This document shows positions 17,553 through 26,609 of a stretch of 64,000 bases of DNA, piece by piece. Made by a program: the position numbers and the translations under genes. The DNA is from Jeotgalicoccus halotolerans (GTDB lineage: Bacteria; Bacillota; Bacilli; Staphylococcales; Salinicoccaceae): positions 1-64,000 of the forward strand of contig NZ_QUMW01000014.1 in assembly GCF_003387165.1 (NCBI RefSeq), given 5' to 3'. Position 1 is the first letter of the stretch. Each line of letters starts with the position of its first letter. The notes under the pieces were generated by a model, which was not told the origin of the DNA, did no database searches, and was given only the letters and a program-made list of their open reading frames with translations.

Positions 17553-17636
17553 TTGCGCGCTTGGGGTCGGCATGAGTTGCGCTCATGACAATCCCAGCTG
17601 CTGCGGATACACATGATACTTTGTCATGCCAACCCC
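17553..17636. repeat. GC-rich nested inverted repeat between ylbF and GDPD gene
   Basis: GGGGTCGGCATGA (17563-17575) pairs with TCATGCCAACCCC (17624-17636) with one mismatch. Between them lies a second arm, CATGAG/CTCATG (17571-17576 with 17582-17587), so alternative hairpins are possible. It is more GC-rich than its surroundings and codes for nothing obvious. It resembles in style the short palindromic intergenic repeats of staphylococci. Confidence 0.5.
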
Positions 17637-17661
17637 AGTCCCAGCACCTCCACCCGCCCAC

Positions 17662-17691
17662 AAAAAAAGACCCGCATTTCTGCAGGTCTTT
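17662..17691 (-). terminator. Terminator of the GDPD gene
   Basis: An imperfect stem (about 17665-17675 with 17681-17692) is followed by T7 on the minus strand just beyond the GDPD stop. Confidence 0.75.
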
Positions 17692-17695
17692 TGTC

Positions 17696-18616
17696 TTAGT
17701 ATCTGTTTTTTAACAAGTGATAGCTGATGTCCGGATAGTCGGTCACGATAGTATGCGCACCTTTTTGGATGAGTTCATCCATTTTATCCATCTTGTTGAT
17801 GTTCCAGTATCCTACTGCAATGTTCAGACTCGTTAAGTACTCGATAAAACGTCTTGTATCTAAACGAATACCGTTGTATTCTGTCGGAATCTGGAAAGTA
17901 TCCGCCGCCGGTTCATACATATGACCGAATCCTGCACGGTGCAGGAAGTACGCACGGCTGACCTGATCGACACCCGAGCCGAGGGCAACAGTATCTTCTG
18001 CATACAGATTAAACTGCTTAATTTGTGAATCGTGGAAACTTGTTACGAGTACGCGGTCCTGAGCGCCGAGTTCGGTAATCAAACGGTAGAGCAGGCTAGG
18101 AATAAGACTGCCTGAATATGTGTCGGGGTCATCTTTAATATCGATATTGATTAGTTTGCCCGGATATTCTTCAATCAATTCGCGCAGAGTAACAATTTTT
18201 GCTTTGTCGTGTCCGCGGTATGGGTGATTGCCTTCAACATCGGTAAAGTGATAACCGAAATCAAGGTCTTTTAAGTCATCGAGTGTTAAATTGCTGACTT
18301 TCCCTGCACCGTTTGATGTTCTGTCTACATAGGCATCGTGAAAAACGACAATTTCTTCATCTTTTGTCAGACGGATATCAATTTCAAATCCTTCCACATC
18401 GAATTCCGATGCTTTGTCAAACGCGATGCGTGTGTGTTCAGGTGCAAGTCCCATACCGCCGCGGTGTGCGAAAATGTACGGTGAACGCTGTTTGAAGTAT
18501 GGTTTGATATCGCGCACTTTCGTTTCTTTCACTAACTTTGTACCTGTCCATAGACCGAGTGTCAGCCCGGCAGCAACACCGACTGCTGTTACCATTCTTT
18601 TAAAACAATTTGCCAT
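17696..18616 (-). CDS. Glycerophosphodiester phosphodiesterase family protein, membrane-anchored
   Basis: This predicted 306-residue enzyme has an N-terminal hydrophobic anchor or signal (about residues 9-25) followed by a GDPD barrel, which hydrolyses glycerophosphodiesters to glycerol-3-phosphate and an alcohol. Motifs are HRGG (51-54) and FHDAYVDRT. The usual PENT metal-site motif reads PEHT (59-62), keeping the glutamate but changing asparagine to histidine. The start at 18616 has GGAGG at the right spacing; the upstream in-frame ATG precedes that site. Confidence 0.88.
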   Translation of the reverse strand: MANCFKRMVTAVGVAAGLTLGLWTGTKLVKETKVRDIKPYFKQRSPYIFAHRGGMGLAPEHTRIAFDKASEFDVEGFEIDIRLTKDEEIVVFHDAYVDRTSNGAGKVSNLTLDDLKDLDFGYHFTDVEGNHPYRGHDKAKIVTLRELIEEYPGKLINIDIKDDPDTYSGSLIPSLLYRLITELGAQDRVLVTSFHDSQIKQFNLYAEDTVALGSGVDQVSRAYFLHRAGFGHMYEPAADTFQIPTEYNGIRLDTRRFIEYLTSLNIAVGYWNINKMDKMDELIQKGAHTIVTDYPDISYHLLKNRY

Positions 18617-18703
18617 GTTGGAAACCTCCATGAGATATTCATTTAAAAAACATATAAGATATATGTTATTATGATTCTAAAGATTTAGATAGGTGGTCAG
18701 TCA

Positions 18704-18967
18704 ATGTTAGTTAACCGACTTGGTATATATGTTTATTTTAAACAAAATAAATTCATTCGACAATTGAAACGGCACGGACATTTAATTTATGTGAATAAAT
18801 CTAAGAAGTATGTCCTTTTGTATATCGATGAATCCGATTTGGATAAGACGCTCAGAGACCTCGGGAAACTGAAATTTGTTACCGATATCGTTTTGAGTGA
18901 ATATCCGAATATCAAACGCGAATATCATACTGAAGATAAAGAAAAAGAAGATTACCGTCTTATTTAA
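18704..18967 (+). CDS. ylbG: YlbG family protein (DUF2129/UPF0298)
   Basis: This 87-residue basic, charged protein shows the family pattern GIYVYFKQNKFIRQLKRHG and KKYVLLYID. It is cytosolic and of unknown function, and lies next to ylbF in Bacillus and near it here, with rsmD and coaD following. The ATG is preceded by AGGTGG. The stop codon abuts the stop of the convergent hypothetical gene. Confidence 0.88.
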   Translation: MLVNRLGIYVYFKQNKFIRQLKRHGHLIYVNKSKKYVLLYIDESDLDKTLRDLGKLKFVTDIVLSEYPNIKREYHTEDKEKEDYRLI

Positions 18968-19339
18968 TTAAGTCATGGGCAGAATCAGATGATTTAATCT
19001 TAAAATTCCGGTTAAATACTGGTAGAACTGTTCGCGTTCATAAAACTCTTCCGGTGATTTTGTTGAAAACTCGACGATGCTCAAGTTTTTCTCCTCACAC
19101 CATGACTTTATCAGCTGATACTTTTTACCCTGGCCGTTATTATAGACGATGCCATTGTAGATAGTGTATATCGCCTGCAGGTTTTGTTCAACTGGTTTCA
19201 TAACCAAGAGAAATGTCGCAGGTGTTTTATCATTGTTTAGAAATATTGCATGCTGAACACGTTCGTGATTATAGTCGATCAATGCCTGCAGTTCAAATAT
19301 TTCGTGATAACCTTCACCCATCGTGATGAATTTTTGCAT
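18968..19339 (-). CDS. Conserved hypothetical protein, possibly DUF7147
   Basis: This protein of about 123 residues begins MQKFITMGEGYHEIFEL. The ATG at 19339 has an AGGAG site 7-8 bases upstream, whereas a longer in-frame start adds a spurious hydrophobic stretch. A small protein of this kind lies beside ylbG and rsmD in staphylococci and is often mislabelled as a methylthioribose kinase. No active-site motif is visible. It is divergent from rsmD, with only 59 bases between starts. Confidence 0.6.
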   Translation of the reverse strand: MQKFITMGEGYHEIFELQALIDYNHERVQHAIFLNNDKTPATFLLVMKPVEQNLQAIYTIYNGIVYNNGQGKKYQLIKSWCEEKNLSIVEFSTKSPEEFYEREQFYQYLTGILRLNHLILPMT

Positions 19340-19398
19340 ATAATCAGCTCCTATCAATATAATATATGACCAGAGAACCAAATGAAAGGGCAATACTT

Positions 19399-19938
19399 AT
19401 GAGAATTATCAGCGGGAAATATAAAGCAAAGAAACTGCATACTTTAAAATCAAATGATACACGGCCTACAAGCGACAAAGTGCGCGAAAGTGTCTTCAGT
19501 ATGCTTGGAGATATAGAGGGGAGCGTACTGGACCTTTTTGGCGGCACAGGCGGGCTCGCAATTGAAGCGCTGAGCCGGGGAGCTGACAAAGCGATGATTA
19601 TCGACGGTGCAGGAGATGCTATTAAAATTATTAAAGAGAATACGCGTGACCTGGATGAGCCGGTAGAAATCTTCCGCAATGATTACCGGAGGGCCTTAAA
19701 AGCGATGGCGAAACGGGACAAGTCATTTGATCTGATCTTTCTAGATCCGCCTTATAATAAGAAACTGATCGATAAAAGTCTAGAACTGATATTAGAATAT
19801 AAGCTTTTGAAAGAAGGCGGCAGAATTGTCGCGGAGGCGGGCAAAAATGAAAATTTTGCCCATCCGGGATTTGAAATCACTAAAGAAAATGACTACGGTT
19901 CGATTAAAATATGGCTGCTTAGCAAAGAGAGAAAGTAG
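19399..19938 (+). CDS. rsmD: 16S rRNA (guanine966-N2)-methyltransferase RsmD
   Basis: This protein of about 179 residues is a Rossmann-fold methyltransferase with RPTSDKVRESVFSML near the N-terminus, the SAM-binding LDLFGGTGGLAIEALSRGA segment and the catalytic DPPY motif. It methylates G966 (E. coli numbering) of 16S rRNA. The ATG at 19399 follows GAAAGG; an earlier in-frame ATG adds 11 non-conserved residues. It is coupled to coaD nine bases downstream, as in most Firmicutes. Confidence 0.93.
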   Translation: MRIISGKYKAKKLHTLKSNDTRPTSDKVRESVFSMLGDIEGSVLDLFGGTGGLAIEALSRGADKAMIIDGAGDAIKIIKENTRDLDEPVEIFRNDYRRALKAMAKRDKSFDLIFLDPPYNKKLIDKSLELILEYKLLKEGGRIVAEAGKNENFAHPGFEITKENDYGSIKIWLLSKERK

Positions 19939-21559
<1,621 letters not shown>

Positions 21560-21636
21560 ACATAAACCCCCGATAAATGTTATACTAAGTGTATCAAAAT
21601 ATTAGACAGATTGAAGTTATTTGTTAAGAAAAAAAC

Positions 21637-21665
21637 TTGACACTTTTTCTTTATAACTGTACAAT
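21637..21665 (+). promoter_or_regulatory. Promoter of yceD-rpmF
   Basis: Perfect TTGACA (21637-21642), a 17-bp spacer and TACAAT (21660-21665) form a near-consensus sigma-A promoter upstream of the DUF177-rpmF pair. Confidence 0.85.
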
Positions 21666-21695
21666 ATCTGTTGTGCTCATAAGAGGTGGAATTAT

Positions 21696-22217
21696 ATGAA
21701 ATGGTCGCTTTCACAACTAAGAAAGTCTGCCAGCGAGAAATTCACTTTTAATGAAACTGTTCAGTTAGACACATTGTATGATCGTGCGGATATACTCGCT
21801 GTAGAAGATACCAGAGTCTACGGTGATATGATTTTCGGACATCATCGAGTAGATGTTGACTTGCATATATCGGCGGTTGTTAAGATGATCGACAGCCGAA
21901 GCGGTGATACTGTTAGTCTGCCTCTCGAAATACAATCTGTCGAAGTGTTTGATGAAACACTTGAAGAAGACGAAGAAATAGATGATGACAACCTGCATCC
22001 GCTGATTTATACGCTGAATTTGGAGCCGGTAGTCAGAGAGCTGTTAATCGTCAACTTACCGACAGTTTATACAGAGAGTGACGAACTACCCGGGTCATCA
22101 GGAGCAAGTGGTTGGACAGTAATGGATGAATCGGAAGCCAGCAGCCAGAAACCGGCTGTGGATCCGAGATTACAAAAACTAGAAGCTTTAAAGCTAAGCG
22201 ATGAGGAGGAAAAATAA
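21696..22217 (+). CDS. YceD family protein (DUF177)
   Basis: This 173-residue acidic protein of the DUF177/YceD family, linked to 23S rRNA accumulation, is almost always encoded directly before rpmF. It starts [10 protein letters not shown] and contains a strongly acidic middle ([17 protein letters not shown]). Its stop codon overlaps the rpmF start (TAATG), so the two are translationally coupled. A strong promoter lies 31 bases upstream. Confidence 0.9.
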   Translation: MKWSLSQLRKSASEKFTFNETVQLDTLYDRADILAVEDTRVYGDMIFGHHRVDVDLHISAVVKMIDSRSGDTVSLPLEIQSVEVFDETLEEDEEIDDDNLHPLIYTLNLEPVVRELLIVNLPTVYTESDELPGSSGASGWTVMDESEASSQKPAVDPRLQKLEALKLSDEEEK

Positions 22218-22390
22218 TGGCAGTACCTAAAAGAAGAACATCAAAAACACGCAAAAATAAACGTCGTTCACACATGAGACTTTCACTACCAGGAATGGTA
22301 GAATGCTCTAACTGCGGTGAAACTAAATTAGCTCACCGTGTATGTAAAGAATGCGGAAGCTACAAAGGCGAAGAAGTCGTAGCTAACTAA
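22217..22390 (+). CDS. rpmF: 50S ribosomal protein L32
   Basis: This 57-residue basic ribosomal protein begins [17 protein letters not shown] and carries a zinc ribbon with cysteines at 30, 33, 43 and 46 (CSNC and CKEC). The zinc-binding form is retained. It is translationally coupled to the YceD gene with GAGGAGG as its ribosome-binding site, and ends before a strong terminator. Confidence 0.97.
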   Translation: MAVPKRRTSKTRKNKRRSHMRLSLPGMVECSNCGETKLAHRVCKECGSYKGEEVVAN

Positions 22391-22407
22391 TCGTCTTATT
22401 AAAGAAA

Positions 22408-22448
22408 AAGCCTGAAAATCTTATTTTCTAAGATCTTCAGGCTTTTTT
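22408..22448 (+). terminator. Terminator of rpmF
   Basis: A long stem with the core AAGCCTGAA / TTCAGGCTT (22408-22416 with 22436-22444) is followed by T6. Confidence 0.9.
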
Positions 22449-22533
22449 GTGCATGTAAAGTATACTTTTAAATACTTGATACGGGATTTTAAGGGTTTTA
22501 GAACTTCCGGGAATCCTCTGACACAAGATAAGT

Positions 22534-22562
22534 AAAAAGCCGGAACAAAATCTGTCCCGGCT
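22534..22562 (-). terminator. Terminator of the YlbP-type acetyltransferase
   Basis: A 10-bp stem with one mismatch (22538-22547 with 22553-22562) is followed by a T-run on the minus strand, beyond the stop at 22576. Confidence 0.75.
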
Positions 22563-22575
22563 CATAACTTAAATC

Positions 22576-23028
22576 TTATTTTGGATACCACATCAGTGAT
22601 TCATCCGCCAGATCACGTTCAATATCGTATTCGTGTGCGCCAAATCCGTGTTTTTCAAAAAAGTCGCGGGAGTTCTGGAAACGGCTGATGGCTTTAATCG
22701 GAAGGTTAAATGATTTAGCGTATTCAATCAGCTCACTGCCGAACCCTCTCCCCTGATATCTTTCGAGCACTTCAAGTTTCCAGATAACTAAATAATCAGC
22801 GGTTTCGTTGTCAATCGGATGATCTGCATCTTCGCGGCGATACAGGCACATGCGTGCAGCCAGATCATCGCCCTGGTAAATACCGTAGAAAGGTGAATCG
22901 ATATTCGCATCGATTACATTGGCTTCGAGTTCATCAATCATGTGAAGTTCCTGAGAACCGTATTCGCGGAATTTTTTAAATTCCTCTGCTGTTTTGTAGT
23001 TAATCGCTAAGTTTTTTACTTTTGACAT
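22576..23028 (-). CDS. GNAT family N-acetyltransferase, YlbP-like
   Basis: This 150-residue GNAT-fold protein resembles B. subtilis YlbP in its start (KVKNLAINYKTAEEFKKFRE) and has the acetyl-CoA-binding segment ERYQGRGFGSELIEYAK (QGRGFG matches Q/RxxGxG). The acceptor is unknown. Location between rpmF and the bshC-mraZ region agrees with ylbP in Bacillus. It has AAGGAGCG before its ATG. Confidence 0.88.
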   Translation of the reverse strand: MSKVKNLAINYKTAEEFKKFREYGSQELHMIDELEANVIDANIDSPFYGIYQGDDLAARMCLYRREDADHPIDNETADYLVIWKLEVLERYQGRGFGSELIEYAKSFNLPIKAISRFQNSRDFFEKHGFGAHEYDIERDLADESLMWYPK

Positions 23029-23139
23029 TTGGCAACGCTCCTTTTAATACAGTATATTCATAATTGCGAAGCCGTTCAATTGTTTTATAGATAAATAACT
23101 TTTATACTTTGAATAACGATTAATTGAGGAGAACGATTT

Positions 23140-24711
23140 ATGCATTTTGAGACTATTGATTTTTCTGAAAACCTACATAATATAACTGACAACAAGCAAT
23201 TTTACGGCGGTTTGTCCTATGATGAAAAAAGTATCAAAGAAGTGCTTCAGCGCCCGATGCACAGCCATACTGCAGAACTCGGCAGCATTATCGAAACCGA
23301 TATGTCGCAGTACGGGCTGTCAAAGGCGCAGCAGCGCAATATTGAACTGCTTAAAAAAGGGCATAAGGTCGTTATTGCCGGCCAGCAGGCGGGACTTTTT
23401 ATGAGTCCTTCGTATATCATTCATAAAATAGTATCAATTTTAGTCGTAGTAAAAGAACTGAAAGAGAAGCACGGTTATGATGCAGTTCCCGTTTTTTGGG
23501 TTGCGGGTGAGGATCACGATTACGAGGAAGTGAACCACACGCATCTGTATGACAAATATCACCGCAGGCGGGTTAAAGTAAATTACAAGCCGAATTTGAC
23601 TGTGCCTATGAGCATTGGTTTTTATAATTACGATAAAAAAGCGATGGCTGAAGCACTGGATAAAATCCTTCGATACATTGGTGACTCCAGCTATGCAGCA
23701 GCATTAAAAAAACAAGTGACAGCATCGATAGAACGATGTACGTCGTGGACGGAGCTGTTCCACAGCCTGGTCCACGAAACATTTAAAGACGATGGTCTTG
23801 TAATTTTCAATTCTCATCTTGAAGCCGTACGAGAACTAGAAGTACCGATAATGCAAAACATGTTTAAGCAGCATAAAGCAATCGATGCAGCATTTAAAGA
23901 AGGACAGGAAGAATTTATACGCACTTTAAATAAAGCACCGGTTATTCAGACTGAAACGAATGTGCATTTGTTTGCTAATGCAGCATCAACAAGAACGCTG
24001 ATTACTGAAACTGAAGAAGAAAACGCCTATGTGCTCGGAGATGAGAAGCTAAGCAAAGATGAAATACTGAAACGTATAGAACAATCCCCAATAGAGTTTT
24101 CCAATAATGTTGTGACGAGACCCCTGATGCAGGAAATGCTGTTTAATACAGCAGTATTCCTAGGCGGCGGTGCTGAAGTAGCTTACTGGGGAGAGCTTCA
24201 TAAAGTATTCAGTGTGATGGAAACTGATATGCCGATAGTGCTGAAGCGGATGGAGTTCATGCATGTCGATGACAGAATCAGTAAGCTGCTCGAAAGGTAT
24301 GAACTAACACTGGACAGCAGCATTACAGATCAGATTCAGACGCGTAAAGAAACGCTTATTAAAAAGCATACCAACGATCAGGTGCTTGACGAAATCGAAC
24401 GTGTTAAATCTTCTCTCGAAGAGTCATTTAAACCGCTTTACGAATACGCTGATGAATATTTTACAAGCGGGATAATCGACGGCAACAAAACGCGCCATCT
24501 GAATGAACTCGAATATTTAAAGAAGCGTTATTCAGTCGATGTCAAACGCAGTTTAAGAACAGAGCTGAATAATCTGGATGAATTGAGCGAAAAACTGATG
24601 CCGAATGGGGCGCTGCAGGAAAGACTGTATCATCCGTGGCAGTATCGGGCCTGTAATTGGGATTATTCCCCACTCAGCTACACAGATAAATTGACGATTA
24701 TAAAAAGTTAA
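23140..24711 (+). CDS. bshC: Bacillithiol biosynthesis cysteine-adding enzyme BshC
   Basis: This 523-residue protein shows the BshC (YllA) landmarks VIAGQQAGLFMSPSYIIHK, VFWVAGEDHDYEEVNH and FLGGGAEVAYWGEL. BshC joins cysteine to glucosaminyl-malate, the last step of bacillithiol synthesis, so the cell should make this low-molecular-weight thiol. The gene has its own GAGGAG site, ends at a strong terminator and immediately precedes the mraZ promoter, its usual place in staphylococci. Confidence 0.93.
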   Translation: MHFETIDFSENLHNITDNKQFYGGLSYDEKSIKEVLQRPMHSHTAELGSIIETDMSQYGLSKAQQRNIELLKKGHKVVIAGQQAGLFMSPSYIIHKIVSILVVVKELKEKHGYDAVPVFWVAGEDHDYEEVNHTHLYDKYHRRRVKVNYKPNLTVPMSIGFYNYDKKAMAEALDKILRYIGDSSYAAALKKQVTASIERCTSWTELFHSLVHETFKDDGLVIFNSHLEAVRELEVPIMQNMFKQHKAIDAAFKEGQEEFIRTLNKAPVIQTETNVHLFANAASTRTLITETEEENAYVLGDEKLSKDEILKRIEQSPIEFSNNVVTRPLMQEMLFNTAVFLGGGAEVAYWGELHKVFSVMETDMPIVLKRMEFMHVDDRISKLLERYELTLDSSITDQIQTRKETLIKKHTNDQVLDEIERVKSSLEESFKPLYEYADEYFTSGIIDGNKTRHLNELEYLKKRYSVDVKRSLRTELNNLDELSEKLMPNGALQERLYHPWQYRACNWDYSPLSYTDKLTIIKS

Positions 24712-24728
24712 CCAGGCTTTATACCATG

Positions 24729-24760
24729 CGATTTCTTCATTTGAAGAAATCGTTTTTTTT
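24729..24760 (+). terminator. Terminator of bshC
   Basis: A perfect 11-bp stem (24729-24739 with 24742-24752), 2-nt loop and T8. Confidence 0.95.
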
Positions 24761-24762
24761 AT

Positions 24763-24820
24763 TTGATAAAATAATCGTCAATCTTTTTTATAATTTGTGG
24801 AGGAAAGTGGGGAGATGTGG
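24763..24820 (+). promoter_or_regulatory. mra promoter with three GTGG repeats (MraZ operator)
   Basis: TATAAT lies at 24789-24794 with TTGATA at 24763-24768 (20-bp spacing, long). Just downstream three GTGG units start at 24797, 24807 and 24817, exactly 10 bp apart. MraZ in other bacteria binds several GTGGG/TGGG repeats with 10-bp periodicity near the mra promoter and represses the operon, so this is very likely the autoregulatory operator. Confidence 0.8.
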
Positions 24821-24847
24821 TAAATTAAATATATGCGGGGTGAGAAT

Positions 24848-25279
24848 ATGTTCATGGGTGAGTATAAACATAATTTGGATACGAAAGGCCGTATTATTAT
24901 GCCGAGTAAATTCAGAGAATTACTCGATGGACAATTCGTTATTACCCGCGGGCTCGACCGCTGTTTATTTGCGTATACAGAGGAAGAATGGAGCCGCATC
25001 GAAGAAAAACTCAAAACGCTGCCGCTGACGAAAAAAGATGCGCGTAAATTTACGAGATTATTTTTCTCGGGCGCTGCGGCCGTGGAAATCGATAAGCAGG
25101 GACGTATCAATATTCCGCAAAATCTGCGTGAATATGCCGGATTGACAAAAGATTGTACAGTCATTGGTGTCTCGAGCAGAATCGAAATCTGGGATTCGGC
25201 AGCATGGGAAGATTTTTATACTGAATCTGAAGATAACTTTGAAGATATAGCGGAAGATTTAATTGATTTTGACCTTTAG
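24848..25279 (+). CDS. mraZ: Division/cell wall cluster transcriptional repressor MraZ
   Basis: This 143-residue protein has two AbrB-like MraZ repeats: [20 protein letters not shown] near the start and [19 protein letters not shown] around residue 80. It binds the GTGG repeats upstream and represses the division cluster. The start MFMGEYKH at 24848 matches staphylococcal MraZ and follows GGGGTGAG; a longer in-frame start has no conserved residues. rsmH follows 11 bases later. Confidence 0.95.
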   Translation: MFMGEYKHNLDTKGRIIMPSKFRELLDGQFVITRGLDRCLFAYTEEEWSRIEEKLKTLPLTKKDARKFTRLFFSGAAAVEIDKQGRINIPQNLREYAGLTKDCTVIGVSSRIEIWDSAAWEDFYTESEDNFEDIAEDLIDFDL

Positions 25280-25290
25280 GATGTGACAAA

Positions 25291-26220
25291 TTGTTCAACC
25301 ACACTTCAGTTTTACTAAAAGAAACAGTCGACGGCTTAAATATTAAACCGGACGGCATATACGTCGATGCAACACTCGGCGGCGGCGGACATACTTCATA
25401 TTTATTGTCACAGCTTGACTCGGGACATGTATACGCTTTTGATCAGGATATGACAGCGATAAATAATGCCCGGGAAAAATTTAAAGACAGCAGCAATATA
25501 ACCTTAATTCATACAAATTTTGAAAATATAACAGAAGCACTTAATGAACAGGGTGTGACGGGTGTCGACGGTATTCTTTACGACCTCGGTGTTTCAAGCC
25601 CGCAGCTCGATGTAACAGAGCGGGGATTCAGTCACTCTAAAACAGCGAGACTCGACATGAGAATGGACCAGACACAGCTGCTTGATGCTTATGAGATTGT
25701 TAATGAATATCCATACGAAGCTCTGGTCAGTATTTTTTTTAGGTACGGAGAAGAAAAGTTCTCGAAAAAAATTGCCAGAGAAATCGAGCGTTTAAGAGAT
25801 TTAGAACCAATTGAAACGACGACGGAACTCGCGGAAATTATTAAATCACAAATACCTCAGAAGTTCAGAAGAACAGGCGGGCATCCTGCAAAGCGTATTT
25901 TCCAGGCGCTGCGCATTGCAGTCAACAATGAACTCGGTGTCTTCGAACGTTCACTGGAACAGGCGATTGATCTTTTGAACAAAGACGGGCGTGTATCGGT
26001 AATTACTTTCCATTCTTTAGAAGACAGAATCTGCAAACAAATGTTTGTAGAGTACGAAAAAGGACCGGAGCTGCCAAAAAACATGCCTATTATTCCCGAG
26101 GGATATGAACCTGTCTTAAAAAGAGTTAACCGTAAACCGATTATCGCTGAAGGTGACGATCTTGAAGCCAATCCGCGTGCGCGCAGTGCGAAACTTCGAA
26201 TTGCTGAGAAACAAGTATAG
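25291..26220 (+). CDS. rsmH: 16S rRNA (cytosine1402-N4)-methyltransferase RsmH
   Basis: This 309-residue SAM-dependent enzyme (MraW) starts with TTG preceded by AGGATGTGA. It shows [18 protein letters not shown] for SAM binding, [14 protein letters not shown], and the C-terminal [16 protein letters not shown] motif. It methylates C1402 of 16S rRNA. It is the second gene of the mra operon, between mraZ and ftsL. Confidence 0.95.
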   Translation: MFNHTSVLLKETVDGLNIKPDGIYVDATLGGGGHTSYLLSQLDSGHVYAFDQDMTAINNAREKFKDSSNITLIHTNFENITEALNEQGVTGVDGILYDLGVSSPQLDVTERGFSHSKTARLDMRMDQTQLLDAYEIVNEYPYEALVSIFFRYGEEKFSKKIAREIERLRDLEPIETTTELAEIIKSQIPQKFRRTGGHPAKRIFQALRIAVNNELGVFERSLEQAIDLLNKDGRVSVITFHSLEDRICKQMFVEYEKGPELPKNMPIIPEGYEPVLKRVNRKPIIAEGDDLEANPRARSAKLRIAEKQV

Positions 26221-26231
26221 GAAGTGTTGAC

Positions 26232-26609
26232 ATGGTAGTAGAAAGATATACTGAGGTAAATCCTGCAAAAAAAGTATACAGAAAACCTGACAGTCAGCCG
26301 AAAACCCGCAAAAAAGGAAAGATTGTCGGGATTAAACGTACGGAAATGGCTATTTACATAACACTTGCTGTTCTGATTGCTGCAGTTTCCATATATGTAT
26401 TATCTTTAAAAATGGAAGCCTATAATTACCAGAATGAGAAGTCATCAATTGAACAGACAATCGCAGTTAAAAACGGTGAAATCAGTGAGTTGAATACTGA
26501 GGTCACTTACCTTGCTTCTTACGATCGCATATATGAAAAAGCTCAGGAACTGGGCCTGGATCTGAATAATAGCAATGTAAAGGTTGTAGAAAAGTATGGG
26601 GAAGATTAG
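26232..26609 (+). CDS. ftsL: Cell division protein FtsL
   Basis: This 125-residue bitopic protein has a basic cytoplasmic N-terminus (to about residue 35), one membrane helix (about 36-56) and an extracytoplasmic coiled coil rich in E, N and L. It belongs to the septal complex with DivIB, DivIC and FtsW. Its 3' end overlaps the PBP gene by 14 bases. Identification rests on position and topology as the family is poorly conserved. Confidence 0.88.
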   Translation: MVVERYTEVNPAKKVYRKPDSQPKTRKKGKIVGIKRTEMAIYITLAVLIAAVSIYVLSLKMEAYNYQNEKSSIEQTIAVKNGEISELNTEVTYLASYDRIYEKAQELGLDLNNSNVKVVEKYGED

